Positions 29,113 to 38,018 of a stretch of DNA of 64,000 nt are shown here, in pieces. The translations under genes and the position numbers were made by a program. The notes under the pieces were generated by a model, which saw only the letters and a program-made list of their open reading frames with translations, had not been told where the DNA came from and made no database searches. Numbering within the stretch: the first letter of the stretch is position 1; the number at the start of each line of letters is the position of its first letter. The stretch is from Trinickia mobilis (lineage in GTDB: Bacteria > Pseudomonadota > Gammaproteobacteria > Burkholderiales > Burkholderiaceae), in the NCBI RefSeq assembly GCF_017315705.1, contig NZ_JAFLRF010000011.1, forward strand, positions 178,410 through 242,409, written 5' to 3'.

Positions 29113-29532
29113 TCAGTCGCCGAACAGCTTCTGGCGCAACTCGCGGCGCTCCTGCGCTTCGAGCGACAGGGTGGCCGTGGGCCGTGCGATCAGACGCGGA
29201 ATGCCGATCGGCTCGCCGGTTTCCTCGCACCAGCCGTACTCGCCCGATTCGATGCGCGCGAGCGATTGCTGCACCTTCTTCAGCAGCTTGCGTTCGCGAT
29301 CGCGCGTGCGCAGCTCGAGCGCATGCTCTTCTTCGATCGTCGCGCGATCGGCCGGGTCCGGCACGATCACGGTTTCGCGCAGGTTCTCGGTCGTCTGGCC
29401 GGCATTGCGGAGGATTTCCGCCTGCAGCTGTTCGAGCCGGTTCTTGAAGAAAGCGAGCTGATCCTCATTCATGTAATCCTTCTCGCTCATCTTCAGGATT
29501 TCGGCTTCGGTCAAGAGTCGTTTCGTCGTCAT
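29113..29532 (-). CDS. dksA: RNA polymerase-binding factor DksA (low-cysteine type)
   Basis: A 139-residue DksA: N-terminal helix (MSEKDYMNEDQLAFFKNRLE), coiled coil with the conserved DPADRATIEEE tip, and the C-terminal globular part GEYGWCEETGEPIGIPRL. It enters the polymerase secondary channel and, with ppGpp, adjusts rRNA and amino-acid promoters. The classical four-Cys zinc site is mostly absent: only the first Cys of GWCEETG remains, and the second pair reads LSLEAQE. The fold is then presumably zinc-independent. I believe this form is normal in Burkholderia. Confidence 0.93.
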   Translation of the reverse strand: MTTKRLLTEAEILKMSEKDYMNEDQLAFFKNRLEQLQAEILRNAGQTTENLRETVIVPDPADRATIEEEHALELRTRDRERKLLKKVQQSLARIESGEYGWCEETGEPIGIPRLIARPTATLSLEAQERRELRQKLFGD

Positions 29533-30129
29533 CTGCGTGCTTCTTCAATGTGAGGCAAAACTCTTACATATTGCCCGCACTTTCGTGTTGCCCGCAACCA
29601 GCGTCAATCAGGCGCAGACGAACACGGACGCTGGGCTGTCGTGACGCCCATCGCGCCGCTGCGGGGCCGAACTCCTCTGGAAACCGATCCTCGGATGCCC
29701 CCGAGCATCTCGATGCCGGACTGCGCGCTAACTGACAAACCGGCGTGCAGGCCGGCGCTTCGGCATTGTTTCGGCATGATCCGGATGAGGTTTTCCGGCG
29801 CCGTTTATACGCCCGGCATCGTTGCGCGACGTCCAGCGGGTGCGCCAGACAATGCGCGGGCAAGTCGTTGTCATTCTCCAGTGGGCACGTATTGTAACTG
29901 AATCAGAATGCGGTTCCGCAACCGAGAGATCCCCACGACGGATGAACGTGCTATCCCGAAAATATAGCGCGCGAGCCGTCAAAAAGCGATGATCATCCGG
30001 CCCCTTCTATCATAGGGCTTTCACCTGTTTTACCACGGGCGGCGGCACCGGCGAACCGGTTTGGGTGCCATAGCGCACACAAACCGGCCGCGCCAGTGTG
30101 AGGGACCAATAACGGTTCGAAACGCGGTC
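29533..30129. other. Gene-free region between dksA and the COG0523 GTPase gene
   Basis: A 597-base stretch with no credible coding sequence; short frames on both strands lack family features. It must hold the dksA promoter. A TATATT on the minus strand near 29960 is one possible -10 element, but no convincing -35 precedes it. I see no riboswitch, tRNA or repeat copy. Confidence 0.55.
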
Positions 30130-31206
30130 TTACGCGAGGCAGGCGTCGAGGCCGTCGGTGATGAGGTCTTGCGGAAGGTCTACGCCGATGAAAACCATCT
30201 TATTGGTCTTCTTCTCGATCGGCAGCCACTTCGCGGCGAGGTCGCTGCCCATCATCTGGTGCACGCCCTGGAACACGACTTTGCGGTCGACGCCTTTCAT
30301 ATAGAGCACGCCCTTGTAGCGCAACAGACGCTCGCCGTAGATCTGCAGGATGCCGCCGAGGAAGTCTTCAAGCTTGTTCGGGTCGAACGGGCGGTCGTTG
30401 CGATAGACGAACGACTTGATCTTGTCGTCGTGATGCGCGTGGTGATGGTGGTGGTGCCCGTCGTGCCCCTCGTGCTCGCAGTGGCCGTGATCATGGTCGC
30501 AATGCTCGTGGTCATCGCCATGATCGTGGCCGTGGCGCGCGTGGTCGTGATCGTCCTCGGCGAGGAAATCGGGATCGATTTCGAGCTTCGCGTTCAGGTT
30601 GAAGCCGCGCAGATCGAAGATTTCCTTGATGTCCGCCTCGCCGAAATTGACGACCTTGATCGTCGCTTTCGGGTTCATGTGCACGAGGCGGTGGCGCAGG
30701 TCGGAAAGCTCGGCTTCGTCGACGAGGTCCGACTTCGTGACGAAGAGGCGGTCCGCGAAGCCCACTTGGCGCTGCACGACTTCGTGCTCGTCGAGTTGAA
30801 GGTTCGCGTGCTTGGCGTCGACGAGCGTGATGATCGCGTCGAGCAGGAATTCGTCGGCAATTTCGTTATCGATGAAGAAGGTCTGCGCGACCGGGCCCGG
30901 GTTGGCGAGGCCGGTGGTTTCGATCACGACGCGATCGAACTGGAGCTCGCCCGACTGCTTTTTCGCTGCCAGGTCGCCGAGCGCCAGCGCGAGATCGCCG
31001 CGAATCGTGCAGCAGATGCAGCCGTTGCTCATCTGGACGATCTGCTCGGCCGAATCTTGCACGAGGATTTCGTTGTCGATGTTTTCTTCGCCGAACTCGT
31101 TTTCGATCACGGCGATCTTCATGCCGTGCTTTTCGTTCAGGATGCGCTTGAGCAGCGTGGTTTTGCCGCTGCCGAGGAAGCCGGTCAGGATAGTGACGGG
31201 AATCAT
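30130..31206 (-). CDS. CobW/COG0523 family GTPase, putative zinc metallochaperone
   Basis: A 358-residue G3E GTPase. The Walker A GFLGSGKTTLLKRI is at the N-terminus, the metal-binding GCICC motif near residue 65 and the TKSDLVDE base motif near 160. A very His/Asp-rich linker at about 210-255 contains a run of six His and many HDH repeats, then the CobW C-terminal domain follows. Such proteins deliver zinc or other metals to client enzymes. The ATG at 31206 places the Walker motif at the usual distance. No Zur-like box is clear upstream. Confidence 0.9.
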   Translation of the reverse strand: MIPVTILTGFLGSGKTTLLKRILNEKHGMKIAVIENEFGEENIDNEILVQDSAEQIVQMSNGCICCTIRGDLALALGDLAAKKQSGELQFDRVVIETTGLANPGPVAQTFFIDNEIADEFLLDAIITLVDAKHANLQLDEHEVVQRQVGFADRLFVTKSDLVDEAELSDLRHRLVHMNPKATIKVVNFGEADIKEIFDLRGFNLNAKLEIDPDFLAEDDHDHARHGHDHGDDHEHCDHDHGHCEHEGHDGHHHHHHAHHDDKIKSFVYRNDRPFDPNKLEDFLGGILQIYGERLLRYKGVLYMKGVDRKVVFQGVHQMMGSDLAAKWLPIEKKTNKMVFIGVDLPQDLITDGLDACLA

Positions 31207-31355
31207 GTGAGTCGCCTGTAGTTCGTGAATCGGTGTCAATGCGTCAACAGCCCACTATTGAAGCACATCTGTCAAGCGCCCGTGGTCCGCCCGGTTCGTC
31301 GCTTGCCACGGGCTTGCGCTTGCCGGCCAGCCGCAATTCGGCTGCAAGACGCGCC

Positions 31356-31397
31356 ATGGACGGCCCCCACGCTCGCTTGCGTTCGCGGGGGGGCGTC
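31356..31397 (+). repeat. Truncated copy of the palindromic repeat
   Basis: ATGGACGGCCCCCACGCT followed by TTGCGTTCGCGGGGGGGCG resembles the first half of the repeat units at 10164 and 22505-22666 and then stops. It lies in the 214-base gap between the COG0523 GTPase gene and rlmI. Confidence 0.5.
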
Positions 31398-31420
31398 AAA
31401 TGTCCGCTAACTATGGGCAT

Positions 31421-32704
31421 TCAGGCGATTTGCAACAATAGCCCTTTCAGATATTCGCCTTCCGGAAACGCCGTGAGGAGCGGGTGATCGACCCCGGCGC
31501 CCAGGCGCTTCAGGATGCGGGCATCGACGCGCGCGTCGGCCGCGGCGCCGGCGACGATCTTCTGGAACAGGTCGGCGTCGATCGCGCCCGAGCACGAGTA
31601 CGTGAACAAGAGGCCGCCCGGGCGCAGCAGCTTGAAGCCGCTCAGGTTGATGTCCTTGTAGGCGCGCGCGGCGCGGTCGACGTGCTCGCGCGACGGCGCG
31701 AATTTCGGCGGATCGAGCACGACGAGGTCGAAGCGCTCGCCGTCGTCGTAGAGGCGGCGCAGGGTCTTGAACGCGTCAGCGTCGAGCCAGTCGGCGCGGC
31801 TTGGGTCGAAGTCGTTGGCGGTGACGTTCTGCCGGGCGAGCGCGAGTGCTTCGCCAGACGAGTCGATCGACACCACCCGCTTAGCGCCGCCCTTCAACGC
31901 GGCCAGCGAAAAGCCCCCGGTGTAGCAGAAGCAGTTGAGCACGTCGCGCCCGTCCGCGTAGGCTTGGACGAGCGCGCGGTTGTCGCGCTGGTCGACGTAG
32001 AAGCCTGTCTTGTGGCCGCTCCTGACATCGACGTGGTAGCGCACGCCGTTTTCGTTCGTAATCAGCGTGTCGGGTGGCGGGTCGCCGGCCAGCACGCCGG
32101 TGGTCTGAGCGAGGCCTTCTTTTTCGCGGATCGACACGTCCGAGCGCTCGTAGACGTTCGGGCAGCCGGTCGCGCCGACGAGCGCCGCAACGATCACCTC
32201 CTTCCACGCCTCGACGCCCACCGCCATGAACTGGCAGACGAGCTGGCCGCGCTTTTCGGCGTCGTCCCCCAATCCCCCAAGTGGATTTCCTGCGGGGCGG
32301 GGGACTTCCTGCGGGGCGCCCCGCAAGGGGACTTCCTGCGGGGCGTCGGTAACGTAGTAGTCGGCGATGAGCCCCGGCAGTCCGTCTGCTTCGCCGAAGA
32401 TCAGCCGCACCGCGCCCGTGCCGTGGACGAGCGCTTGCCGGTGCGCGATCGCGCGCTGCACACGGCGCTTGAAAAAGGCGTGATCGATCGGCTCGGCTTC
32501 GTCGAAGCTCCAGACGCGCACGCGGATCTGCGATTGCGGGCTGTATGCGGCGCGGGCGAGAAAGCGGCCGTCGTGCGCGCGCACGATCACGGTGGCGCCC
32601 GGTGCGGGCTTGCCGTCGATGCGGTCGATCGCGTTCGCATAAACCCACGGATGGCGGCGCAGCAGCGATTTTTCCTTCGACGGCTTCAGCGTTACGGTAT
32701 TCAT
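31421..32704 (-). CDS. rlmI: 23S rRNA (cytosine-5) methyltransferase RlmI with in-frame repeat insertion
   Basis: A 427-residue enzyme: N-terminal PUA domain (LRRHPWVYANAIDR) and a class I methyltransferase domain with VLNCFCYTGGFSLAAL, DLVVLDPPKF and the catalytic-type YSCSGA. RlmI methylates C1962 of 23S rRNA. E. coli RlmI has 396 residues. Here about 28 extra residues (121-148, Pro/Gly-rich with PQEVP repeated) come from a tandem DNA repeat at 32283-32345 and flanking bases. They fall in a loop between GLIADYY and QLVCQF, so the fold can probably bear them. Confidence 0.92.
   Translation of the reverse strand: MNTVTLKPSKEKSLLRRHPWVYANAIDRIDGKPAPGATVIVRAHDGRFLARAAYSPQSQIRVRVWSFDEAEPIDHAFFKRRVQRAIAHRQALVHGTGAVRLIFGEADGLPGLIADYYVTDAPQEVPLRGAPQEVPRPAGNPLGGLGDDAEKRGQLVCQFMAVGVEAWKEVIVAALVGATGCPNVYERSDVSIREKEGLAQTTGVLAGDPPPDTLITNENGVRYHVDVRSGHKTGFYVDQRDNRALVQAYADGRDVLNCFCYTGGFSLAALKGGAKRVVSIDSSGEALALARQNVTANDFDPSRADWLDADAFKTLRRLYDDGERFDLVVLDPPKFAPSREHVDRAARAYKDINLSGFKLLRPGGLLFTYSCSGAIDADLFQKIVAGAAADARVDARILKRLGAGVDHPLLTAFPEGEYLKGLLLQIA
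32283..32345 (-). repeat. Tandem GGACTTCCTGCGGGGCG repeats inside rlmI
   Basis: Three units of the motif (plus strand, starting at 32283, 32302 and 32329; the first has one change) plus a perfect 14-bp palindrome GCGGGGCGCCCCGC at 32311-32324. They differ in sequence from the 80-bp repeat family. They are translated in frame within rlmI. Confidence 0.85.
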
Positions 32705-32809
32705 AAATGATCAAATGCAAGTTTCTGCCGCGCGAATCGTGCGCGGCGGGGTGATGGCTGTGGCCGGTCACGGCGCGGATTGCACGGCATCGCCAAGCGG
32801 GACCGGAGC

Positions 32810-32829
32810 GGCCGGCAAGATCGCCGGCC
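32810..32829. terminator. GC-rich hairpin after xerC
   Basis: GGCCGGC (32810-32816) and its exact complement (32823-32829) lie about 30 bases after the xerC stop in the 152-base gap to rlmI. There is no T tract, so termination is uncertain. Confidence 0.35.
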
Positions 32830-32856
32830 GGGCAATGACGCGGATGAATGAACCGC

Positions 32857-33786
32857 TCAGTCGCGCTTTTTCGCGCGCGGATGCGCCTTGTCGTACACCT
32901 GAGCGAGATGCTGGAAATCGAGCGCGGTATAGACTTGCGTCGCTGTGATGCTCGCGTGGCCGAGCAGCTCCTGCACCGCGCGCAGGTCGCCGCTCGATTG
33001 CAGCACGTGCGTCGCGAACGAATGGCGCAGCACGTGAGGATGCACGTTGGCCGGAATGCCGGCCGCGAGTGCCGCGCGCTTCACGCGGTCGCGCACGACG
33101 TTCGGCGACATCCGGTTGCCGCGCACCGACAGAAAGAGCGGATGCGGATCGAGCTTCACGAACTCGCCGCGCGCGGCGAGCCAGCTCTTGAGCGCATCGA
33201 GCGCCTTGCTGCCGACCGGCACCGTGCGCCGCCGGTTGCCCTTGCCGAGCACCGTCACTTCCGCCGCCTGCAGGTCGAGCCAGCCGGCGGAGCGGTAGCC
33301 GTCCGCATCGGCGAAGGCGACATCGAGGCCGACCAGCTCGGCGAGCCGCAGCCCCGACGAGTAGAACAGCTCGAGCATCGCGTGATCGCGCAGGCCTTCG
33401 GTGTTCGGGGCGGCGGGGGCTTCCATCAGCGCGTTGGCGTCGTCGACGGAAAGCGCCTTCGGCAGCGTCTTCGCTTGCTTCGGTGCGCGCACGGTCGCGA
33501 CCGGGTTCGCGGGCAGATCGATGCGCCCGGCGAGCCAGCGGTAGAACGCGCGCCACGCCGAAAGGCGGTGCCCGATCGAGCGCGCCGATAGCCCGCCCGC
33601 GTGCGCGCGCGCCACGGCGCCGCGCATGTCGGTGGCGGTAAGGCTTTCGAGCGGACGGCCTTTCGCGAGCTTCTTCAGCTCGTCGAGTTCATGCGTGTAG
33701 CCGCGCAGCGTATGTGCCGACAGCCGCCGCTCGTGCTCGAGGCTGGAGAGGTAAGCGGCAATCGGGTCGTGGTCGGCCGCGGTCAC
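32857..33786 (-). CDS. xerC: Tyrosine recombinase XerC
   Basis: A 309-residue tyrosine recombinase that with XerD resolves chromosome dimers at dif. The N-terminal SAM-like domain is followed by the catalytic domain with Arg in SGLRLAELVGLD, Lys in GKGNRRRTVPV, His/Arg in HVLRHSFATH, His in LLGHASI and Tyr in TQVYT. The start is a GTG at 33786, as no nearby ATG gives the usual N-terminus. It lies 54 bases after the DUF484 gene, the conserved dapF-DUF484-xerC order of Proteobacteria, which identifies it as XerC rather than XerD. Confidence 0.94.
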   Translation of the reverse strand: MTAADHDPIAAYLSSLEHERRLSAHTLRGYTHELDELKKLAKGRPLESLTATDMRGAVARAHAGGLSARSIGHRLSAWRAFYRWLAGRIDLPANPVATVRAPKQAKTLPKALSVDDANALMEAPAAPNTEGLRDHAMLELFYSSGLRLAELVGLDVAFADADGYRSAGWLDLQAAEVTVLGKGNRRRTVPVGSKALDALKSWLAARGEFVKLDPHPLFLSVRGNRMSPNVVRDRVKRAALAAGIPANVHPHVLRHSFATHVLQSSGDLRAVQELLGHASITATQVYTALDFQHLAQVYDKAHPRAKKRD

Positions 33787-33840
33787 AGGGCGGATTCCGG
33801 ATCGATGGGGGCGCGGATCAAGACGAATACTGCGCGCGCA

Positions 33841-34575
33841 TCAGCGTGCAAGCAGCCGGCTCAGCGCGGCGCTCGCGAGTCCGCCGATCTGGGCGAGGAA
33901 ATCGGTCGCCATGCCTTCGTGGAAACGGCGCGGGTCCGGCGAGCCCATCACGAGGAGGCCGAACGTCGCGACTTCGTCGCCGGCGCGCGGGTCGCGCAGC
34001 GCGACAAGCGCGATCGATTGCGTTGCGGCGCCTTCGGCTGCGGCGGGGTCGGCGGCGGAATCGCTCGCCGCGCTCGCGGCCGCCGCGGCGGCTTCTCCCG
34101 AGATCAGCCACTGTGCCGCCTCAAAGCCCGTGTTCGCGCCGCAATAAGGCGCGGCGAGGCTGTTCGCGAAGATCCGCACTTCCTCGCCCACGTGGCGCGC
34201 GAACTCCGCTTCGCGGTACGGCTCGGCCAAGTCCCAGACCCGCAGCGCCGCCTGCGGCACGTCGAACACTTCGGTGAGCCCTTGCGAGACGGCGCGCGGC
34301 AGCGCGTAGGCGTCGCGCTCGGCCATCACGCGCATCGTCCAGCGATTGAACTTCACCGCGATGCTGTCGTTTTCGTGGCCGTAGCGCAGCAGCTCGGCGA
34401 GACGTCGCTCGAGATGCTTGTTCTTTTCGCGCAGCATCTCCATCTGCCGCTCCTGCAGCGACACCGCGGCCTTGCCGTGCGGATTCGCAAGCCGGATCGT
34501 CGCGAGCAGCTCGGCGTGCTCGTCGAAAAATCCGGGGTTGGCGAGCAGGTATTCAGCGACTTCGCGATCGTTCAT
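33841..34575 (-). CDS. DUF484 family (GAF-like) protein
   Basis: A 244-residue DUF484 protein with N-terminal VAEYLLANPGFFDEHAELLA, a coiled coil (QERQMEMLREKNKHLERRL) and a GAF-like domain containing FGLLVMGSPDPRRFHEGMAT. An Ala-rich insertion occurs at about 170-195. The family is found between dapF and xerC throughout Proteobacteria; its function is unknown. The ATG at 34575 gives the conserved N-terminus. Confidence 0.9.
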   Translation of the reverse strand: MNDREVAEYLLANPGFFDEHAELLATIRLANPHGKAAVSLQERQMEMLREKNKHLERRLAELLRYGHENDSIAVKFNRWTMRVMAERDAYALPRAVSQGLTEVFDVPQAALRVWDLAEPYREAEFARHVGEEVRIFANSLAAPYCGANTGFEAAQWLISGEAAAAAASAASDSAADPAAAEGAATQSIALVALRDPRAGDEVATFGLLVMGSPDPRRFHEGMATDFLAQIGGLASAALSRLLAR

Positions 34576-34612
34576 GGTCTCGGCAATAAGGAATGCGCAG
34601 GGAATTGGGGGA

Positions 34613-35488
34613 TCAGTCGGCGATCTCGATCTCGCCTTCGAAGACGGTCGCGGCCGGCCCTGCCATCGTGAGCGGGGCGGTTTCGTCGCGCGCGCCGGCC
34701 CAGGCAATGCTCAGCACGCCGCCGTGCGTGTGCACGGTCACCGGCGAATCGAGGAGGCCGCGGCGGATGCCGGCGGCCACTGCCGCGCACGCGCCCGTGC
34801 CGCAGGCGAGGGTTTCCCCGGCGCCGCGCTCGAATACGCGCAGCTTGATCTCGCTGCGCGACACGATTTGCATGAAGCCGGCGTTGACGCGCTGCGCAAA
34901 GCGCGGGTGATGCTCGACAGCCGGCCCGACCTGGCCGACCGGATATTGCTCGACGTCGTCGACGACTTGCACCGCATGCGGATTACCCATCGAGACGACC
35001 GAGATCCAGTGCGTTTCGCCGTCCGCGCCGGTCAACAGGAGGGGCCAGAGCGTATCGGCGCCCTCGCGACGCCCTTCGAGGCCGCTCGCATCGAACGGCA
35101 CGCGTGCCGGCACGAACACCGGCTGCCCCATATCGACGACGACCTCGCCGTTCTCATGCATCGTCAGCGTGATGACGCCGTTTTGCACCTGCACGCGCAC
35201 GCTGCGCTTGTCGGTGAGGCGCGTGTCGCGGACGAACTTGACGAAGCAGCGCGCGCCGTTGCCGCAATGCTCGACTTCGCCGCCGTCGCAATTGAAGATC
35301 CGATACTTGAAATCGACGCCGTCGATCGTGGGCCGCTCGACGAGCAGCAGCTGATCGGCGCCGACGCCGAAATGCCGGTTCGCGAGCGCGCGCACCTGCT
35401 CGCTCGTCAGCGCGAGCGGCCGGGTGTAGCCGTCGAGCACGACGAAGTCGTTGCCCGCGCCATGCATTTTGGTGAACTTGAGCTTCAT
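34613..35488 (-). CDS. dapF: Diaminopimelate epimerase
   Basis: A 291-residue two-domain cofactor-free epimerase converting LL- to meso-diaminopimelate for lysine and peptidoglycan. Both catalytic Cys motifs are present: [10 protein letters not shown] in the N-terminal half and [11 protein letters not shown] in the C-terminal half; the N-terminus [16 protein letters not shown] is canonical. It lies 62 bases after the lipid A acyltransferase gene and is followed by DUF484 and xerC. Confidence 0.97.
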   Translation of the reverse strand: MKLKFTKMHGAGNDFVVLDGYTRPLALTSEQVRALANRHFGVGADQLLLVERPTIDGVDFKYRIFNCDGGEVEHCGNGARCFVKFVRDTRLTDKRSVRVQVQNGVITLTMHENGEVVVDMGQPVFVPARVPFDASGLEGRREGADTLWPLLLTGADGETHWISVVSMGNPHAVQVVDDVEQYPVGQVGPAVEHHPRFAQRVNAGFMQIVSRSEIKLRVFERGAGETLACGTGACAAVAAGIRRGLLDSPVTVHTHGGVLSIAWAGARDETAPLTMAGPAATVFEGEIEIAD

Positions 35489-35550
35489 GGGCGCTATTGT
35501 AAGTGACTCGGCTCGCCGCGTCGGCGTCTAAATCGGCTGCGAAACGGGCA

Positions 35551-36435
35551 TCAATAGAAGCCCGGCTCGCCCTCCGGGCGGGTCTTGAAGCGCTTGTGCA
35601 CCCAGTAATACTGCTCGACGATCCGCGGAATCTGCTCCTCTAGAAACGCGTTCATCCGGCGCGCGTCGGTGTCGTCGTCGCCGCTCGGGTAGTGGTCCCA
35701 CGGCTTGAAGACCTTGAGCCGGTAGCCCTTGTAGTTCGGCAGTACTTCGCCGATGAACGGGAGGACCTGTGCGTGTCCCACCTTGGCGAACCGGCCGACG
35801 GCGGTCAGCGTGCAAGTGGGAATTCCGAAGAACGGCACGAAAGTGGAATTGCGCATGCCGTAGTCCATGTCGGCGCCGAGCATGACCGGCTTGCGCTCGC
35901 GCAGCCAGCGCAGCACGACGCGCGCGCTGTCGGCGCGGCTTGCCATGTCGGCGCCGAAACGGCCGCGCGCCTGCTTGGCGATTTCATCGAGCTCCTGATT
36001 CTTCATCGGCTGATAGAGCGCGCCGCACCGGCGCCGCAGCGCGTGATTGATGAAGACCGAGCCTGCCTCGATGCCGACGAAGTGGAGACCGAGCAGCAGC
36101 GTAGGCGGCATGTCGGGATCGGTCAGGTCGACTTCGCTATCGACCTGCACCAGCTTCTCCATCTTCTTCAACGAGCCGAACCACTGGACGCTGCGCTCGA
36201 CGTAGCTGCGAATCGCGTGCCGGAAGTGCTTTTGCGCGATGTCTTCGCGCTTTTCGTCGCTCCACTCGGGAAAGCACAGCTTCAGGTTGATGTGGACGAT
36301 GCGGCGGCGCCGGCTGGGGATCTGGTAGAGCAGCCAGCCGAGCCCGTCGCCGAGGCGCGCGACGAACCCGTAAGGGAGGATGGCGAGAAACTTAAGCAGC
36401 GCGATGCCGAGTTTGCTCCCGAGCCGGCCTAGCAT
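35551..36435 (-). CDS. lpxL: Lipid A biosynthesis acyltransferase (LpxL/HtrB family)
   Basis: A 294-residue LpxL-type acyltransferase adding a secondary acyl chain to lipid A at the inner membrane. An N-terminal hydrophobic anchor is followed by the active-site HX4E (HFVGIE), RWLRERKPV and the MRNSTFVPFFGIPT segment. Acyl-chain choice (lauroyl or myristoyl) cannot be read here. The adjacency to dapF and the divergent metK is standard in Burkholderia, where two lpxL paralogues may occur. Confidence 0.9.
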   Translation of the reverse strand: MLGRLGSKLGIALLKFLAILPYGFVARLGDGLGWLLYQIPSRRRRIVHINLKLCFPEWSDEKREDIAQKHFRHAIRSYVERSVQWFGSLKKMEKLVQVDSEVDLTDPDMPPTLLLGLHFVGIEAGSVFINHALRRRCGALYQPMKNQELDEIAKQARGRFGADMASRADSARVVLRWLRERKPVMLGADMDYGMRNSTFVPFFGIPTCTLTAVGRFAKVGHAQVLPFIGEVLPNYKGYRLKVFKPWDHYPSGDDDTDARRMNAFLEEQIPRIVEQYYWVHKRFKTRPEGEPGFY

Positions 36436-36540
36436 CCCACGGCTCCGTTGACGGCCTGAAAGCGTGCGGAGAGTCCGCCCGCCATGGGTTGATGAAGTGA
36501 CGCCAAAACGAAATGAGGATACTGCACGCGTGCACGCCCT

Positions 36541-36567
36541 GTGACAATTCTGAGAAGACGCTATAAT
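36541..36567 (+). promoter_or_regulatory. Promoter of metK
   Basis: TATAAT at 36562-36567 is a perfect -10; GTGACA at 36541-36546 is a near-consensus -35 with a short 15-base spacer. It predicts a metK leader of about 150 bases. Confidence 0.65.
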
Positions 36568-36596
36568 ACGGAATTCGCCGAGTTAATAGACAACTT

Positions 36597-36681
36597 GCGG
36601 GGCGAAGCCGCCGGACGCATATCGAACGTCCGGACGGTCCAGGAAATCCGCTAAAGCGTCGCCGCTTCAGGCTCCCGAAGC
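36597..36681 (+). promoter_or_regulatory. Structured metK leader (three hairpins)
   Basis: Three consecutive hairpins can form: GCGG/CCGC (about 36597-36611), CCGGACG/CGTCCGG (36611-36633, nine-base loop) and GCTTC/GAAGC (about 36664-36681). The last lies about 30 bases before the GGAG of metK. No known SAM riboswitch consensus is apparent. Confidence 0.4.
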
Positions 36682-36721
36682 TGGCTACGTGAAAAACAAC
36701 CGTAACCATGGAGTCTGCAAA

Positions 36722-37909
36722 GTGGCAAACGACTATCTCTTCACCTCTGAATCCGTTTCCGAAGGCCATCCCGACAAGGTCGCCGACCAGATCTCGGACG
36801 CGATCCTCGACGCAATCCTTTCCCAAGACAAATACTCGCGCGTTGCCGCCGAAACGCTGTGCAACACGGGTCTCGTCGTGCTCGCCGGTGAGATCACCAC
36901 GACGGCGAACGTCGACTACATCCAGGTCGCGCGCGATACGATCAAGCGCATCGGCTACGACAACACCGACTACGGCATCGACTACAAGGGCTGTGCGGTG
37001 CTCGTGGCCTACGACAAGCAATCGCCGGACATCGCCCAGGGCGTCGACCGCGCGCACGACAACAATCTCGATCAAGGCGCCGGCGACCAAGGCCTGATGT
37101 TCGGCTTCGCCTGCGACGAAACGCCCGAGCTGATGCCGCTGCCGATCCACCTGTCGCACCGTCTGGTCGAGCGCCAGGCGAGCCTGCGCCGCGACGGCCG
37201 CCTGCCCTGGCTGCGTCCGGACGCGAAGTCGCAGGTCACGGTCCGCTACGTCGACGGCAAGCCGCATTCGATTGACACCGTCGTGCTGTCCACGCAGCAC
37301 TCGCCGGACATCGAACTGTCGACGCTGCGCGAAGCGGTGATCGAAGAAGTCATCAAGCCGACGCTGCCGGCTGAACTCGTCAAGGGCGACATCAAGTTCC
37401 TCGTGAACCCGACCGGCCGGTTCGTGATCGGCGGCCCGCAAGGCGATTGCGGTCTGACGGGCCGGAAGATCATCGTCGATACGTACGGCGGCGCGGCTCC
37501 GCACGGCGGCGGCGCGTTCTCGGGCAAGGATCCGTCGAAGGTGGACCGCTCGGCCGCTTACGCCGGCCGCTACGTCGCGAAGAACATCGTGGCCGCCGGC
37601 CTCGCGTCGCGCTGCCTGATTCAAGTGTCCTACGCGATCGGTGTCGCGCAGCCGACGTCGGTGATGGTCAACACGTTCGGCACGGGCCGCGTGTCCGATG
37701 CGACGATCACCCGTCTCGTGCGTGAGCACTTCGACCTGCGTCCGAAGGGCATCATCCAGATGCTCGACCTGCTGCGCCCGGTCTACGAAAAGACCGCGGC
37801 CTACGGCCACTTCGGCCGCGAAGAGCCGGAATTCTCGTGGGAAGCGACCGACAAGGCGCTGGCACTCGCCGAAGCCGCTGGCACGGAAGCCGTGGCCGCG
37901 GTGGCCTGA
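36722..37909 (+). CDS. metK: S-adenosylmethionine synthetase
   Basis: A 395-residue enzyme making SAM from methionine and ATP. Marks: [17 protein letters not shown] at the N-terminus, the ATP-binding [12 protein letters not shown], the P-loop-like [19 protein letters not shown] and [13 protein letters not shown]. The start is a GTG at 36722 with GGAG (36710-36713) eight bases upstream; it yields [12 protein letters not shown], the usual beginning. An upstream GTG at 36689 has no good site. It is divergent from lpxL and followed by a strong terminator. Confidence 0.97.
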   Translation: MANDYLFTSESVSEGHPDKVADQISDAILDAILSQDKYSRVAAETLCNTGLVVLAGEITTTANVDYIQVARDTIKRIGYDNTDYGIDYKGCAVLVAYDKQSPDIAQGVDRAHDNNLDQGAGDQGLMFGFACDETPELMPLPIHLSHRLVERQASLRRDGRLPWLRPDAKSQVTVRYVDGKPHSIDTVVLSTQHSPDIELSTLREAVIEEVIKPTLPAELVKGDIKFLVNPTGRFVIGGPQGDCGLTGRKIIVDTYGGAAPHGGGAFSGKDPSKVDRSAAYAGRYVAKNIVAAGLASRCLIQVSYAIGVAQPTSVMVNTFGTGRVSDATITRLVREHFDLRPKGIIQMLDLLRPVYEKTAAYGHFGREEPEFSWEATDKALALAEAAGTEAVAAVA

Positions 37910-37960
37910 GGCTGTTCGGAGTCACGCGCCTGGGTTGAATGGCGCGAACGCAGTCGATCA

Positions 37961-37995
37961 AAAAACCCCGGTGCTTGCGCCGGGGTTTTCTTTTT
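37961..37995 (+). terminator. Rho-independent terminator after metK
   Basis: CCCCGGTGC and GCGCCGGGG form a GC-rich stem flanked by AAAAA and TTTTCTTTTT, about 50 bases after the metK stop. Confidence 0.92.
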
Positions 37996-38018
37996 CTACG
38001 ACCTGATCAGCGCCAGCG

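Noticed and set aside
29564-29901. Small frames on both strands in the dksA upstream region
   Set aside because: No ribosome sites, no homology signal, composition like noncoding GC-rich DNA.
29870-29930. Possible Zur box or cobalamin riboswitch before dksA / the COG0523 gene
   Set aside because: No inverted repeat of the Zur type and no B12-box conserved core could be found.
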